Assembly (NCBI RefSeq): GCF_900100175.1
Contig: NZ_FNEM01000002.1
Span: 310,001-374,000 of the forward strand
DNA from: Ferrimonas sediminum
GTDB taxonomy: Bacteria; Pseudomonadota; Gammaproteobacteria; Enterobacterales; Shewanellaceae
Direction of reading: 5' to 3'
DNA: 64,000 bases
Shown here: positions 49,713 through 60,562 of the stretch, piece after piece
Layout of the letters: the number at the start of each line of letters is the position of its first letter
How positions within the stretch are numbered: position 1 is the stretch's first letter
Translations under genes and position numbers: made by a program
The notes under the pieces: generated by a model
The model's database searches: none
The model's input: only the letters and a program-made list of their open reading frames with translations
Told to the model about the DNA's origin: nothing

Positions 49713-50480
49713 CGGCGGAGCAAACCAGTGCAAGGTGTCTGACAGTGCCACCACCTCGCCAATCACCAGCGCCGCCGGCGTCTGTACTTCAGGTCGGGTA
49801 ACCAGCTGCGCCAGCTGAGCCAGGGTACCTGTGAGCAGCTGCTGTTGCGGCTGGCTGGCCCGGCTAACAATGGCCACCGGGGTCGTCGGACTGCGGCCTC
49901 CACGCATCAGGCCTTCGGCAATGGCGTCGGCCCGGTTGATGCCCATGTACACCACCAAGGTGTGGTTTTCCATGGCCAGTTCGGGCCAGTTGTTGATCTC
50001 CTCCCCGCCCTTACCGTGGCCGGTGACAAAGGTGACCCCCCTGGACAGGGTGCGGTGGGTCAGAGGCATGGCACCATAAGCCGAACAGGCGGACGCCGCC
50101 GTCACTCCGGGTACCACGTAATAGTCGATGCCCGCCAACTTCAGCGCCTGCATCTCCTCGCCGCCGCGACCAAACATCAACGGGTCGCCCCCCTTCAGCC
50201 TGACTACCGAACGATCGCCTCGGGCTTTTGCCACCAGCAAACGGTTGATCTCCTCCTGGCTCATGCTGTGCTGACCACAGCGCTTGCCCACCGCAATGCA
50301 CTCGGCCTGAGGGTTGATCAGGTCCAGAATCGGTTGGCTCACCAGAGCATCAAACAACACCACATCAGCCTGCTGCAGCGCCTGCAGCGCCTTAACGGTC
50401 AATAATCCGGGGTCCCCGGGACCGGCTCCGACAATGGCAACCGGGCCACTGCGACCGGGCAAAGTTACTAAGCTCACCAT
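49674..50480 (-). CDS. cobA: Uroporphyrinogen-III C-methyltransferase
   Basis: 268 residues. Two SAM methylations turn uroporphyrinogen III into precorrin-2 on the way to sirohaem. Motifs VGAGPGDPGLLTVKAL at 17-32, RLKGGDPLMFGRG near 94 and VVPGVTAASA. Lacks the CysG dehydrogenase/ferrochelatase half, so another enzyme must finish sirohaem. Supplies the cofactor for CysI (53-55 kb). Start follows GGGAG. Confidence 0.94.
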   Translation of the reverse strand: MVSLVTLPGRSGPVAIVGAGPGDPGLLTVKALQALQQADVVLFDALVSQPILDLINPQAECIAVGKRCGQHSMSQEEINRLLVAKARGDRSVVRLKGGDPLMFGRGGEEMQALKLAGIDYYVVPGVTAASACSAYGAMPLTHRTLSRGVTFVTGHGKGGEEINNWPELAMENHTLVVYMGINRADAIAEGLMRGGRSPTTPVAIVSRASQPQQQLLTGTLAQLAQLVTRPEVQTPAALVIGEVVALSDTLHWFAPPSGGDEIIEQQFG

Positions 50481-50636
50481 AAACTCCCAGTTCGGTTTCC
50501 CACCAGCTTAGGGGAGCCACTAATAACCAACAAGAATCAATTTGGAACTTTTAATAACCCGAACGAATATCAGGACTCTGTCGCCAGCACAACGGTCTGT
50601 AAAATCGCCACTTAGCACGATTTCAGTAAACATCGC

Positions 50637-50664
50637 TTGCACCGCTGGGGAAAATCGCTATCAT
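50637..50664 (+). promoter_or_regulatory. tRNA-Pro promoter
   Basis: TTGCAC (50637-50642), 16-base spacer, TATCAT (50659-50664), then a GC-rich discriminator AGGCCGCC, typical of stable-RNA promoters. Confidence 0.65.
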
Positions 50665-50721
50665 AGGCCGCCGTTGAGTTCGGTAGCCAATTTGGTTAAG
50701 GTCAACGAATTGAAATACTGT

Positions 50722-50798
<77 letters not shown>

Positions 50799-50811
50799 AT
50801 TTCAGTTTTGT

Positions 50812-50895
50812 CGGTGATTAGCGCAGCCTTGGTGGCGCATCCCGGTCTTGGAATCAGCGGACCAGAGTCCCCTCTGGAACACAGCCTGACCCAAG
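50812..50895 (+). pseudogene. tRNA-Pro-like degenerate copy
   Basis: The first ~30 bases nearly repeat the tRNA (CGGTGATTAGCGCAGCCTTGG); the remainder diverges, with no proper anticodon arm, no T arm and no 3' acceptor. A decayed copy between two intact ones. End approximate. Confidence 0.7.
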
Positions 50896-50906
50896 TAAAA
50901 TACTGT

Positions 50907-50983
<77 letters not shown>

Positions 50984-50993
50984 CAATCAGAAC

Positions 50994-51024
50994 AAGCCCT
51001 GGTCACATGACCGGGGCTTTTTCG
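50994..51024 (+). terminator. tRNA operon terminator
   Basis: AAGCCCTGGTCA pairs with TGACCGGGGCTT (one G-T), T run after. Confidence 0.85.
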
Positions 51025-51032
51025 TTTCTAAA

Positions 51033-51049
51033 GCACAACGGTGTTGTGC
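51033..51049. repeat. Small hairpin next to the tRNA fragment
   Basis: GCACAAC, GGT, GTTGTGC: perfect 7-bp stem directly before the partial tRNA copy. Confidence 0.5.
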
Positions 51050-51141
51050 GGGTCAGAGGCCTAGGCGGCCCCGTTGAATCCTCTATCACCGACCACAATC
51101 AGAACAAGCCCTGGTCGCATGACCGGGGCTTTTTCGTTTCT
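51050..51141 (+). pseudogene. 3' tRNA-Pro fragment plus duplicated terminator
   Basis: Repeats the last ~30 bases of tRNA-Pro (through CACCGACCA), the spacer, and the terminator (51106-51134) almost exactly. Between GGTCAGAGG and TTGAATCC there is an unrelated ~14-base segment including CCTAGGCGGCC. No 5' tRNA half, so it is not functional. Confidence 0.75.
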
Positions 51142-51346
51142 GCGCCGCCAGGAAGCGCCTCACAGGGTGTTTGCAAGGGCGGAACAGCCCGCTGTCCTCG
51201 CCACTCAGATTTAACGACAATCGCCTTGGCCATTGACGCCTATTCGGCGGCGCGCTCCCCACGACCGGTTCATCCAACGCACAGCGCTTGCGCAACCAAA
51301 ACCAATATCCCATGATGTCTGCCTGCAACTTCTCCAAGAGATCAGC

Positions 51347-51856
51347 ATGACCGTATTGATCGATACCGAGCGACTGCAGATGCGCCACTTTACCCTGGCG
51401 GATCTGGAAGCCGTATACGCCTTTTCCAGCCATGACGAGGTGACTCGCTATACTGGCGATGCCGGCATGGTGCGCAGTCGCGACGACGCTCGAAGAATCA
51501 TTGAAGAGGTCTGGTTAGCGGAATACCAACGTTATGGCTATGCCCGCTACGCTCTGGTGCACAAAGGTGACAACCGGGTCATCGGCTTTTGTGGCATGAA
51601 GTATGAAACTCACATCGGGGCCACCGATATCGGCTATCGAATGCTGCCTCAATACTGGGGACAGGGTCTGGCCAAAGAAGCGGTTGCCGCCTTACTGCCT
51701 TACGCCCGAGACGTGCTGGGGCTGAAGCGCATCATCGGCGACGTGGTCGACATCAACCTGGCCTCAGCGCGACTGCTGCAAAGCGTGGGCTTTAAGCAGA
51801 TTGACCAGTTCGAAGATCAAGGCTTTACCCTGCTGCGATTTGAACTCAACCTCTAA
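51347..51856 (+). CDS. GNAT-family N-acetyltransferase
   Basis: 169 residues from the ATG at 51347 (AAGAGA before it). Resembles RimJ/RimL-type acetyltransferases: ERLQMRHFTLADLEAV, GYRMLPQYWGQGLAKEAV (acetyl-CoA loop) and NLASARLLQSVGF. Target unknown. Confidence 0.88.
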   Translation: MTVLIDTERLQMRHFTLADLEAVYAFSSHDEVTRYTGDAGMVRSRDDARRIIEEVWLAEYQRYGYARYALVHKGDNRVIGFCGMKYETHIGATDIGYRMLPQYWGQGLAKEAVAALLPYARDVLGLKRIIGDVVDINLASARLLQSVGFKQIDQFEDQGFTLLRFELNL

Positions 51857-51995
51857 TCGGAGACGGTGGCACAGCAACCATCCCTACTTGCGCTGCTCTA
51901 ACAACTCGATTCAGCAAGAAAATAATGCATAAGCCACTGTTTATCTGTCTTATTTTTTATAGAATGTGGTCTAATTTCCCCCTAGAAACCTACCG

Positions 51996-52547
51996 ATGAT
52001 GCCGACCAACTCAGACAACCGCGACCTGTTTGACCCCTTGACCAAGCTGGTGACCCTACTGGCCTGGCTGCTGGGCGGCCTGAGCCTGATCTTCGCCATT
52101 TTAGCCACACTGTTTGTCCACACTCATTTTCGTCATCTGTATGGCATCGAGGGGATGATCATTCGCACTACCGAAGCCTTTGGTCAACTGGGAACGTCGG
52201 ATCTGTTGATCTACACCCTGATGCTGCCACTGGTGCTACTGGAATGGATAATTGACACTCCTAATGGCTGGATGATTGCCGGTGGCGTTGCTCTGGCGGT
52301 GGTGTTGTCCTTTGTCATCAGTGCCATCCCTCAGTGGTGGCAATCCCTGCTGAGACTGGTGATTATCACCCTGATCTACGGCTGGGTAGCACTGGCGGTG
52401 TTTGCTTTGGCCAGCACCTACATTGTCGACCCCAAAGCCGTGCTGGAGATGATTCGAGCCCTCTGGTATGTGGTGATGTTCTTGGTAGGGCTGCCCATCG
52501 CCTTAAAGGTTCTGGGCGTCACCTACCTAGTTTCGGAATCCTCATAA
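51996..52547 (+). CDS. Membrane protein, unknown
   Basis: 183 residues. Hydrophobic segments at ~19-41, 70-88, 94-112, 120-142 and 155-175. The start is ATGATG at 51996/51999 with a weak ribosome site. No family recognised. Confidence 0.65.
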   Translation: MMPTNSDNRDLFDPLTKLVTLLAWLLGGLSLIFAILATLFVHTHFRHLYGIEGMIIRTTEAFGQLGTSDLLIYTLMLPLVLLEWIIDTPNGWMIAGGVALAVVLSFVISAIPQWWQSLLRLVIITLIYGWVALAVFALASTYIVDPKAVLEMIRALWYVVMFLVGLPIALKVLGVTYLVSESS

Positions 52548-52591
52548 GGCTCCTAACAAGCCTGGCGAACCATCGACCCGCTCATTCAGGC

Positions 52592-52625
52592 AAAAAAATG
52601 CCGCCCTGCTTGGCAAGGCGGCATT
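52592..52625 (-). terminator. Terminator of cysJIH
   Basis: Minus strand: AATGCCGCC and GGCGGCATT form the stem, followed by seven T. Confidence 0.88.
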
Positions 52626-52646
52626 GGCTATAAGTATTTGTTTTAA

Positions 52647-53387
52647 CTAAATATCATAATGAAGCCCGCATTCACGACGGAAACCGGCAAAGCGGCTGTC
52701 CTCTTCGCTCATGCCCAGCTCCATCGGCCGACTGGTGTGGACATCGCCCACCGACGCGTAGCCCTGGTGCCATAGCGGGTGATACGGCAACTGATGCTGC
52801 TCCAGATACTGGTGCACATCCTTGTTGGTCCACTCCAGGATCGGCAGCAACTTGTAGCGTCCGGATCGAATGGCCAGAAACGGCAGCTCGGCCCGGGATT
52901 GCGCCTGTTGGCGACGCAGGCCGGCAAACCAGGTACCCACCTGCAGCTGCTCCAGAGCTTGTTGCATCGGCTCGACTTTATTGAGGCGATTGTAGGTATC
53001 CAACCCCTCCTGCCCCTGCTCCCACAACTGACCAAAACGGGCCTCCTGCCAGGCCGGCGTCAACGGGCTGCGATACACCTTGAGATTCAGGTCCAGCCGC
53101 TCGGTCAGCTCATCAATGAAGCGGTAGGTCTCCGGGAACAGGTAGCCGGTGTCGGTGAGAATCACCGGCGTATCCGGCTTGACCGAGGTCACCAGGTGCA
53201 GCATCACCGCCCCCTGAATGCCGAAGCTGGAGGAGAGCGCATGCTGCCCCGGCAACTCCTGCAGTGCCCAGGCCACCCGCTGCTGGGGAGGCATGGTCGC
53301 CAACTCGGTATTCACCTGCTCCAGCTGTTGCCGCTGGGCCTCGCTGGGTAGCTGCGCCAGCAAAGCATTCAAACTTTGACTAGGCAT
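52647..53387 (-). CDS. cysH: PAPS reductase CysH
   Basis: 246 residues from the ATG at 53387. Reduces 3'-phosphoadenylyl sulfate to sulfite with thioredoxin. The catalytic Cys is in ECGLHYDI at the very C-terminus, [11 protein letters not shown] and [11 protein letters not shown] are conserved, and the Fe-S cysteine pairs of APS reductases are absent. Overlaps cysI by 8 bases. Confidence 0.95.
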   Translation of the reverse strand: MPSQSLNALLAQLPSEAQRQQLEQVNTELATMPPQQRVAWALQELPGQHALSSSFGIQGAVMLHLVTSVKPDTPVILTDTGYLFPETYRFIDELTERLDLNLKVYRSPLTPAWQEARFGQLWEQGQEGLDTYNRLNKVEPMQQALEQLQVGTWFAGLRRQQAQSRAELPFLAIRSGRYKLLPILEWTNKDVHQYLEQHQLPYHPLWHQGYASVGDVHTSRPMELGMSEEDSRFAGFRRECGLHYDI

Positions 53388-55092
53388 AAAAATCCGTCCT
53401 CGACACAATCACCTCGGGCACAACCCCGGTGCGAATCACAAAGTCACCGAACCCCTCACCTTCGAGGCGCTCACGGGCCCAGCGGCCGCTGAGGGTATCC
53501 AGCTCCGCCAGGATGGCGTCTTCATCCAGGTTTTCCTTGTACAGTTTCGGCACCCGGGTGCCCGCCAGGTTGCCCCCCAGATGCAGGTTGTATTTGCCGG
53601 GGCCTTTGCCCACCAACCCCACCTCGGCCAGCATCGCCCGGCCACAGCCATTCGGGCAGCCGGTCACCCGGAAGATGATGGCGTCATCGGCGATGCCATG
53701 ACCGGCCAAGACCCCTTCAATTCGAGTGACAAAATCGGGCAGAAAGCGCTCGGCTTCGGCCATGGCCAACGGACAGGTAGGCAGAGACACACAGGCCATG
53801 GAGCTTTTACGCTGATTGCTGACGCCATCGTCAAACAGGCCATGTTCACGCGCCAACTGTTCGATGGCCGCCTTGTCTTCGCTGGCCACTCCAGCCACCA
53901 CCAGATTCTGGTTGGCGGTCATACGGAACTCGCCCTTATGCAGCCGGGCAATGCGAGCCATGCCGGACTTAAGAGGTTTCCCCGGGTAATCCAGCAAACG
54001 GCCATTTTCAATAAACAGGGTCAGGTTATGCTTACCGTCGATGCCGGCGGTCCAGCCAAAGGCATCGCCACGGCCGGTCAGCTCATAGGGGCGGGTGGGC
54101 TCAAACCGGAATCCGGCCCGACGCTCCACTTCAGCCTTGAACACCTCCAGCCCGACCCGGTCCAGGGTGTATTTGGTCTTGGCGTTTTTGCGATTGACCC
54201 GGTTACCCAGATCCCGCTGGGTAGTCACCACCGCTTCGGCAATGGCCAGGGTCTTATCCAGCGGCAGATAACCAAACTCATCGGCTTTCCTGGGGTAGGT
54301 GGCCTCATCGCCGTGGGTCATGGCCAGGCCACCGCCCACCAGCAGGTTAAAGCCCACCAGTTGACCGTTGTCGGCGATGGCCACAAAGTTCATGTCGTTG
54401 GCATGCAGATCCACGTCATTCTGTGGTGGCACCACCACGGTGGTCTTAAACTTTCTCGGCAGGTAGGTCTTACCCAGAATCGGCTCATCCCGCTCAGTGG
54501 TCTCCACCTTCTCGCCATCGAGCCAGATCTCGGCGTACGCCCGGGTCCGCGGCAACAGATGCTCGGAGATGGTCCTGGCCCAGTCATAAGCTTGGCTGTG
54601 CAACTCCGATTGCTCCGGATTGGAGGTGCATAGCACATTGCGGTTCACGTCGCCGGCAGTAGCGATGGAGTCGATGCCGATCTTGTCCAGGGTCTGGTGC
54701 ATCAACTTGATGTCACGCTTGAGCACCCCATGAAACTGGAAGGTCTGGCGGGTCGTCAGGCGAATGCTGCCGGCGCCGGTGTGGCTCTCGGCGAACTCAT
54801 CGATGGCCAGCCACTGTTTTGGGGTGATCACCCCGCCGGGCATCCTCGCCCGAAGCATTACGGTGTGCAGCGGTTCCAGTTTCTGCTCGCTACGCTCCTG
54901 GCGAATGTCGCGATCGTCCTGCTGGTACATGCCATGGAAACGGATCAGCTGGAAGTTGTCTGACGTAAAGCCGCCAGTCAGGGGGTCGGTCAAATCCTGG
55001 GCGATGGTGCCCCGCAGCAGATCACTTTCGCCCTTGATGCGCTCATTGTCGGCCAGCTTGCCGCTAACCTGCAGTTTGGTAATGTCGGTCAT
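53380..55092 (-). CDS. cysI: Sulfite reductase hemoprotein beta-subunit CysI
   Basis: 570 residues, same as E. coli. Reduces sulfite to sulfide using sirohaem and a 4Fe-4S cluster. Cluster cysteines: C-x5-C in CVSLPTC and C-x3-C in CPNGC. Overlaps cysJ and cysH, as in E. coli cysJIH. Confidence 0.97.
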   Translation of the reverse strand: MTDITKLQVSGKLADNERIKGESDLLRGTIAQDLTDPLTGGFTSDNFQLIRFHGMYQQDDRDIRQERSEQKLEPLHTVMLRARMPGGVITPKQWLAIDEFAESHTGAGSIRLTTRQTFQFHGVLKRDIKLMHQTLDKIGIDSIATAGDVNRNVLCTSNPEQSELHSQAYDWARTISEHLLPRTRAYAEIWLDGEKVETTERDEPILGKTYLPRKFKTTVVVPPQNDVDLHANDMNFVAIADNGQLVGFNLLVGGGLAMTHGDEATYPRKADEFGYLPLDKTLAIAEAVVTTQRDLGNRVNRKNAKTKYTLDRVGLEVFKAEVERRAGFRFEPTRPYELTGRGDAFGWTAGIDGKHNLTLFIENGRLLDYPGKPLKSGMARIARLHKGEFRMTANQNLVVAGVASEDKAAIEQLAREHGLFDDGVSNQRKSSMACVSLPTCPLAMAEAERFLPDFVTRIEGVLAGHGIADDAIIFRVTGCPNGCGRAMLAEVGLVGKGPGKYNLHLGGNLAGTRVPKLYKENLDEDAILAELDTLSGRWARERLEGEGFGDFVIRTGVVPEVIVSRTDFYA

Positions 55093-56876
55093 CAGTACAC
55101 ATCCTTCTGATAGCGTTTGCTGCTGCGCAGTTCGCTCAAATAATCCCGGGCGGCGTCAGCACTGAGCCCCCCATGTTGGGCCACGACGTCAGCCAGTGCC
55201 TGATCCACGTCCACCGCCATGCGGTTGGCATCGCCGCACAGATACAGATGGGCCCCGCGCTGCAGCCATTGGTACAACTCTTGCCCCTGCTCCCTAATCC
55301 GGTCCTGAACGTAAATCTTATGCTGCTGGTCACGGGAAAAGGCCAGGCTGATCCGGGTCAGCAACCCGCTTTTGACGTAGCCCTGCCACTCCACCTGATA
55401 CAGGAAATCTTCGGTAAAGGTCGGGTTGCCGAAAAACAGCCAGTTGTCCCCCTGGGCGCCTCGGGCATCACGCTCCTGCAGGAAGGCCCGAAACGGGGCG
55501 ATACCGGTGCCGGGGCCAATCATGATCACCGGAGTAGTGTCATCACTGGGCAGTCGGAAGTTGTCATTGGCCTCCACGTACACCCGCACCCCGTCGCCCT
55601 CCTGCAACCGGTGTGCAAAGGCGCCGGACACCGTCCCCTGGCGGGCATGGCCGTCGCGCTCCTCCTCCACCAGCGCCACCGTCAGGTGCACCTCCTCCTC
55701 CACCTCAGCCTGACTGGAGGCGATGGAGTACAGTCGTGGCGTCAGTTTTCGCAGCGCCGACAGCAGGGCGGTAGCCTCGACACTGGCGGGGTAACGCTGG
55801 GCCAGATCAATCAGTTGATGTTGCTGAATGAAGGTTTTCAGCTGTTCACGGTCGGCAGCCGTCGCCGCCAGCGCCTCGTTGCCACTGAACTCGGCCCAGG
55901 CGCCAACCAGCGCCGGGTGCAACAGAGTCAGCTCATAGTGTTCCGTCAGAGCCTGACGCAGCGACAACGTCTGGTCTTTCACCTGAACCTGCTGATCGCC
56001 CTCCAGGGCCAATAGGCGCAGCAAGGCTTCCACCAGTTCGGGGTCATTGCCCATCCATACGCCCAGCGCGTCACCGGGCTGATAGGTCAGCCCGGATCCC
56101 TCCAGGCTCAGCTCCACATGGCGGGTGTCTTTGACCGAACCACGGCCGGTGATCTTCTGGCTGACCAGCAGAGGCGACTCAAAGGGGGTACTGCGGCTGT
56201 AGTTTCCGGCCTGCGCCACTGGGGCAGCGGCCACGGCGGTTCCGGCAGCCGGGGACGCGGCCGCCAGCCGCTCCAGCACCTGTGCCTGCCACTGGGCCGC
56301 AGTCTCCTCGAAATCCACGTCACAATCGGCACGGTCCAGCAGTCGCTGAGCCCCGAGCTGTTGCAGGCGCTCATCAAACTCCAGTCCGGTCTGGCAGAAG
56401 TTGTCGTAACTGGAATCCCCCAGCGCCAGCACGCTGTAGCTCAGCTGCGGCAGCTTGGGCGCCCGGGTCGAATGCAGAAACTTGTGCAGCGCCATGGCAT
56501 CGTCCGGCGGGTCGCCTTCGCCATGGGTGCTGACCAGCACCAACAGCTGCTGCTCCTCCTTCAGTTGCCTGGGCTTGTAATCGGCCATCGACACCAGCTT
56601 CACCGTCAGCCCCTGGGACTGGGCCTGCTGCGCCAGGGCCGAAGCCAACGAACGGCTGTTGCCGGTCTGACTGCCGTAAAGGATAGTCAGGGGAGACGAT
56701 GATGCCGGTACCACTTCTGCAGACGGCAGCGCCGCCCCCTGGTTGGCAAAGGCCGCCAGGTAACCGCTGACCCAGGCCAGTTGCACCGGTGACAGGCCTC
56801 GAGCCAGCTGTTGCAACTGCGTCAATTGCTCTTGGCTCAGCCCCCCGGCCCCCTGTTGTAACTCCAGTAACTGCAT
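55092..56876 (-). CDS. cysJ: Sulfite reductase flavoprotein alpha-subunit CysJ
   Basis: 594 residues. Passes electrons from NADPH to CysI. Flavodoxin domain ~65-205 ([28 protein letters not shown]); FAD domain ([10 protein letters not shown]); NADP part ([18 protein letters not shown]). Ends in the expected RYQKDVY. Stop overlaps the cysI start (TGATG). Confidence 0.96.
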   Translation of the reverse strand: MQLLELQQGAGGLSQEQLTQLQQLARGLSPVQLAWVSGYLAAFANQGAALPSAEVVPASSSPLTILYGSQTGNSRSLASALAQQAQSQGLTVKLVSMADYKPRQLKEEQQLLVLVSTHGEGDPPDDAMALHKFLHSTRAPKLPQLSYSVLALGDSSYDNFCQTGLEFDERLQQLGAQRLLDRADCDVDFEETAAQWQAQVLERLAAASPAAGTAVAAAPVAQAGNYSRSTPFESPLLVSQKITGRGSVKDTRHVELSLEGSGLTYQPGDALGVWMGNDPELVEALLRLLALEGDQQVQVKDQTLSLRQALTEHYELTLLHPALVGAWAEFSGNEALAATAADREQLKTFIQQHQLIDLAQRYPASVEATALLSALRKLTPRLYSIASSQAEVEEEVHLTVALVEEERDGHARQGTVSGAFAHRLQEGDGVRVYVEANDNFRLPSDDTTPVIMIGPGTGIAPFRAFLQERDARGAQGDNWLFFGNPTFTEDFLYQVEWQGYVKSGLLTRISLAFSRDQQHKIYVQDRIREQGQELYQWLQRGAHLYLCGDANRMAVDVDQALADVVAQHGGLSADAARDYLSELRSSKRYQKDVY

Positions 56877-57299
56877 GCTCTGCGCTCTTCTGATTATGGG
56901 ATTGACACAGAGTAGGCCCAGCCGAAGATATAAAAAAGAATAAAAAAATTCCTTTTATTCCATATAAGAATATAAGAATTCCGGCGAAAAACTGTTCACA
57001 TTTCACAAAAAATGCATTAAATGTAGATAGAGTAAAATAGTTGCTAAAAATGTGACTAATGGAATGGAAGCCTGAATCGCATTCTGTCAGGGCAACATCA
57101 ACCCGGCCTCAGCACAGAATGCCAACCACCTGTCACCTCGACAGCGTGATAGCCAGACGATTTCCATTCAATAAGACGATTGTGGCGATTGGATATTTTG
57201 ACTTAGCATCGGATGTTAATTAGTCCAAAATGCTCAGTGGTTTGCGCTTAAATGCCAACAATTAGTAATCGATAAACCCATCTGCTAGAGGATAGCGTT
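56877..57299. promoter_or_regulatory. cysJ-pntA divergent regulatory region
   Basis: 423 bases, notably AT-rich next to cysJ, including the tandem repeat ATAAGAATATAAGAAT (56965-56980) on the plus strand. CysB control is expected from family knowledge but no certain CysB site can be assigned by eye. Pnt side: TTGACT at 57198 is a possible -35 without a convincing -10. No gene seen. Confidence 0.4.
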
Positions 57300-58469
57300 G
57301 TGAAGATCGCAGTGATCAAGGAGCAACTCGCCGGCGAAACCCGCGTCGCTCTGTTACCCGCAAACGTCACCAAGCTCGTTAAGGCGGGCGCCCAGGTAAC
57401 GATTGAAACCCAGGCCGGATTCCAAGCCGGCTTTACCGATCAAGACTATCTCGACAGTGGAGCGACCATCGGCTCTGATCGCCGTCACACCCTGGATGGC
57501 GCCGAATTGATTCTGACCCTCCATGCCAAGGGCGAACAGCTGGACCTGCTGCTGACAGAGTTGCAGTCAGGCCAGACCCTGATTGGCATGATGGATCCAC
57601 TCGGGCACCCGGACAGCGCCCAAAAAGCCGCCGATAAAGGGATCAACACCCTGGCGCTGGAGCTGATTCCACGCATCACCCGAGCCCAAAGCATGGATGT
57701 GCTGTCCTCCAACGCCACCATTGCCGGATACAAGGCGGTGATTCAGGCGGCCGAGTTAACGCCGCGACTGCTGCCGATGATGATGACTGCCGCCGGCACC
57801 CTGAAACCGGCACGCACCTTTATTATGGGCGCCGGTGTGGCCGGACTGCAGGCCTGTGCCACCGCCAAACGCCTCGGTGGCGTGGTCGAGGCCTACGACA
57901 TCCGTCCGGCAGCCCGGGAACAGATTCTCTCCGTCGGCGCCCGCCCGGTGGAGCTGGACATTGAAGACGCCGATACCGAATCCAGCGGTGGCTACGCCAA
58001 GGAGCAATCCGCCGAATTCATCGCCAAGCAACAACAAGCCATGGCCAACGTGCTGGCGCAGCAAGACATCGTCATCACCACCGCCGCCATTCCCGGCCGT
58101 AAGGCACCGATTCTGATCACCAAGGAGATGGTGGCTCAGATGAAGCCCGGCGCGGTGATCGTCGACCTGGCCGCCGAAGGGGGCGGAAACTGCGAGCTGA
58201 CTGAACTGGGCAAGGTGATCACCGTCAACGGCGTCATCATCTCGGGTCCCGACAACATCGTCGCCACCACTGCCAACCACGGTAGCCAGATGTTCGGCAC
58301 CAACCTGGAAAACCTGATTCGCCACCTGATCACCGATGACGGCAATCTGCACTTCGACTTCGAGGACGAGATTGTCCACGACACCGTCACTGCCTATCAG
58401 GGCCAGGTGGTCAATGGCCGCATTCGCGAACTGCTCAACCTGCCCGCCATCAACAAGGAGGAGGCGTAA
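57300..58469 (+). CDS. pntA: NAD(P) transhydrogenase subunit alpha, part 1
   Basis: 389 residues, starting GTG after GAGG. The soluble NAD(H)-binding domain I. GAGVAGLQACATAKRLGGVVEAYDIRP near 178 is the nucleotide fold. It covers only the first ~380 residues of the 510-residue E. coli PntA; the membrane part is a separate gene 1 base further on. Confidence 0.94.
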   Translation: MKIAVIKEQLAGETRVALLPANVTKLVKAGAQVTIETQAGFQAGFTDQDYLDSGATIGSDRRHTLDGAELILTLHAKGEQLDLLLTELQSGQTLIGMMDPLGHPDSAQKAADKGINTLALELIPRITRAQSMDVLSSNATIAGYKAVIQAAELTPRLLPMMMTAAGTLKPARTFIMGAGVAGLQACATAKRLGGVVEAYDIRPAAREQILSVGARPVELDIEDADTESSGGYAKEQSAEFIAKQQQAMANVLAQQDIVITTAAIPGRKAPILITKEMVAQMKPGAVIVDLAAEGGGNCELTELGKVITVNGVIISGPDNIVATTANHGSQMFGTNLENLIRHLITDDGNLHFDFEDEIVHDTVTAYQGQVVNGRIRELLNLPAINKEEA

Positions 58470-58748
58470 ATGGAAACCCTGCTGTTGTTATTAACCCTGT
58501 TTGTCATCGCCATTTTCCTTGGCGTCGAACTGATCACCAAGGTGCCACCGACGCTGCACACCCCACTGATGTCCGGCTCCAATGCCATCTCCGGCATCAC
58601 CCTGGTGGGTGCCCTGCTGTCCGCCGGCAGCGGCTCCGGCCTGCTGGTTAATGTGCTCGGCTTCATCGCCGTGACCCTGGCCACCATCAACGTCATCGGC
58701 GGTTACATGGTAACCAACCGCATGCTGGCCATGTTCAAAAGGAAGTAA
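58470..58748 (+). CDS. pntAB: NAD(P) transhydrogenase subunit alpha, part 2 (membrane)
   Basis: 92 residues, three membrane helices. Equivalent to the C-terminal segment of fused PntA; LHTPLMSGSNAISGI is conserved. Begins right after the part-1 stop codon. Confidence 0.92.
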   Translation: METLLLLLTLFVIAIFLGVELITKVPPTLHTPLMSGSNAISGITLVGALLSAGSGSGLLVNVLGFIAVTLATINVIGGYMVTNRMLAMFKRK

Positions 58749-58754
58749 GACACG

Positions 58755-60134
58755 ATGAATACAGCCATTATCTACCTGGCCTACCTGGTGGCCGCGGTGT
58801 TCTTCGTGCTCGGCATCAAGAACCTGACCAAACCCAGAACCGCCGTGCGCGGTAACCGTCTCTCCTCCCTCGGTATGTTCATTGCCGTGGTGGTGACCCT
58901 GTTTGACCAGCAGATCCTCAGCTATGAGTGGATCATTGCCGGTATTGTCACCGGCGGTGCTCTGGGGGCCATCATGGCCAAGCGGGTACAGATGACCTCC
59001 ATGCCGCAAATGGTCGCCGCCCTGAACGGCTTCGGTGGCGGCGCCTCCCTGTTCGTGGCCCTGGCCAATTTCATGGATCCGGCGGCGGCCACTGGCCTGG
59101 TAGCCCAGGTATCGGTCGGCGCCACCATACTGATCGGTGCCGTCACTCTGTCCGGCTCCTTTATCGCCTTTGGTAAGCTGCAGGAGATCATCTCCGGCAA
59201 ATCCATTGCCGTGCCCGGCAACACTCTGGTTAACGGCCTGTTGCTGCTGGTCGCCGTCGGCCTGGTGATCGCCCTGGTGATGGACCCGAGCCCGATGCTG
59301 GTGTACGCCCTGGTGGCCGCGGCCCTGTTGCTGGGCATTCTGCTGGTACTGCCCATTGGCGGTGCCGACATGCCGGTGGTGATCGCGCTGCTGAACTCCT
59401 ATTCCGGCATCGCGGCGGCCACTGCCGGCTTTATCTCCAACAACACCGTGCTGATTGTGTCCGGTGCACTCGTCGGAGCCTCCGGCCTGATTCTGACCCA
59501 GATCATGTGTAAAGCGATGAACCGCAGCCTGACCAATGTCCTGTTTGGGGTGATGGCAGAAGCCGGTGAAATCGTCGACGCCGACGAGGTGTATCAAGGC
59601 AAGGTCAAGTCCTCCTCCCCGGAAGAGGTGGCGATGATACTGGAAACCGCCGAGCGGGTGGTGATTGTCCCCGGCTTTGGTATGGCCATGGCCCAGGCCC
59701 AGCACGCGGTGCGGGAACTGGCTGACGTACTGGAAGGCCGCGGTACCGACGTCAAATACGCCATTCACCCGGTCGCCGGACGGATGCCGGGGCACATGAA
59801 CGTACTGCTGGCCGAAGCGGAAGTGCCCTACGACCAACTGGTGGAGATGGACGCCATCAACCCTCAGTTTGAGCAGACCGACGTGGCCATTGTGATTGGC
59901 GCCAACGACGTCACCAACCCCATGGCCCGCGAAGACAAAGGCAGCCCGATCTACGGCATGCCGATTCTGAACGTCGATAAAGCTCGCACCGTGGTGGTGG
60001 TGAAACGTTCCCTGAGCCCGGGGTTTGCCGGCCTGCCGAACCCGCTGTTCGCCAAAGACAACACCCTGATGCTGTTTGGGGACGGCAAAAAAGCGATCAT
60101 CGATCTCACCAGCAGCCTCAACGAAGCGGACTAG
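58755..60134 (+). CDS. pntB: NAD(P) transhydrogenase subunit beta
   Basis: 459 residues. N-terminal ~9 membrane helices forming the proton path, then the NADP-binding domain (VIVPGFGMAMAQAQHAV, GRMPGHMNVLLAEA, GANDVTNP). Completes the proton-translocating transhydrogenase that makes NADPH. Six bases after part 2; terminator follows. Confidence 0.96.
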   Translation: MNTAIIYLAYLVAAVFFVLGIKNLTKPRTAVRGNRLSSLGMFIAVVVTLFDQQILSYEWIIAGIVTGGALGAIMAKRVQMTSMPQMVAALNGFGGGASLFVALANFMDPAAATGLVAQVSVGATILIGAVTLSGSFIAFGKLQEIISGKSIAVPGNTLVNGLLLLVAVGLVIALVMDPSPMLVYALVAAALLLGILLVLPIGGADMPVVIALLNSYSGIAAATAGFISNNTVLIVSGALVGASGLILTQIMCKAMNRSLTNVLFGVMAEAGEIVDADEVYQGKVKSSSPEEVAMILETAERVVIVPGFGMAMAQAQHAVRELADVLEGRGTDVKYAIHPVAGRMPGHMNVLLAEAEVPYDQLVEMDAINPQFEQTDVAIVIGANDVTNPMAREDKGSPIYGMPILNVDKARTVVVVKRSLSPGFAGLPNPLFAKDNTLMLFGDGKKAIIDLTSSLNEAD

Positions 60135-60163
60135 TCCCCGGAGTTGTGATTAGCACGAAGAGG

Positions 60164-60192
60164 AAAACGGAGCCTGATGGCTCCGTTTTTTT
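60164..60192 (+). terminator. Terminator of the pnt operon
   Basis: AACGGAGCC, 4-base loop, GGCTCCGTT, T run. Confidence 0.88.
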
Positions 60193-60562
60193 GCCTCGGC
60201 CCCACGTCCGTCCCACCGGCAACCCCGCCCTCTCCCGAGGTCTTCCCACCGCCAGCCCGAAACGCGCAGAAGAACGGTGAAAACCTTAAAAAATGTAAGG
60301 TCAATCAATAGCTGAGTGACAATCGGCATGAATGGCAAACCGCGAGTTCTCGACTAGGCTAAATTATCGAATCCTACTCACAGTGAGTTAGCGTCCTGTC
60401 CATGTGAGATCCAGAATAGAGGCGGTTCCAAGCCCGCCCACCGGATGACGCTTCCAAGCCGCGCCAGCTTTTCCTTGCCAGGATGGCCCGTATGTAGCGA
60501 CGGCTTTTTAACCTTGGCCAGCGGAGAGCCCCTCCCGCACAGTCCAACATCAGGAGTGACCG
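60193..60562. other. Intergenic region before the amidohydrolase
   Basis: 370 bases with no supported gene. CCTTA/TAAGG flank an A-rich segment near 60285-60301, and TAAATTATC at 60360-60368 may be a -10. Nothing else stands out. Confidence 0.4.

Noticed and set aside
58491-59837. 448-codon minus-strand frame over pntAB/pntB
   Set aside because: His/Gly/Gln-rich antisense shadow of membrane-protein genes.
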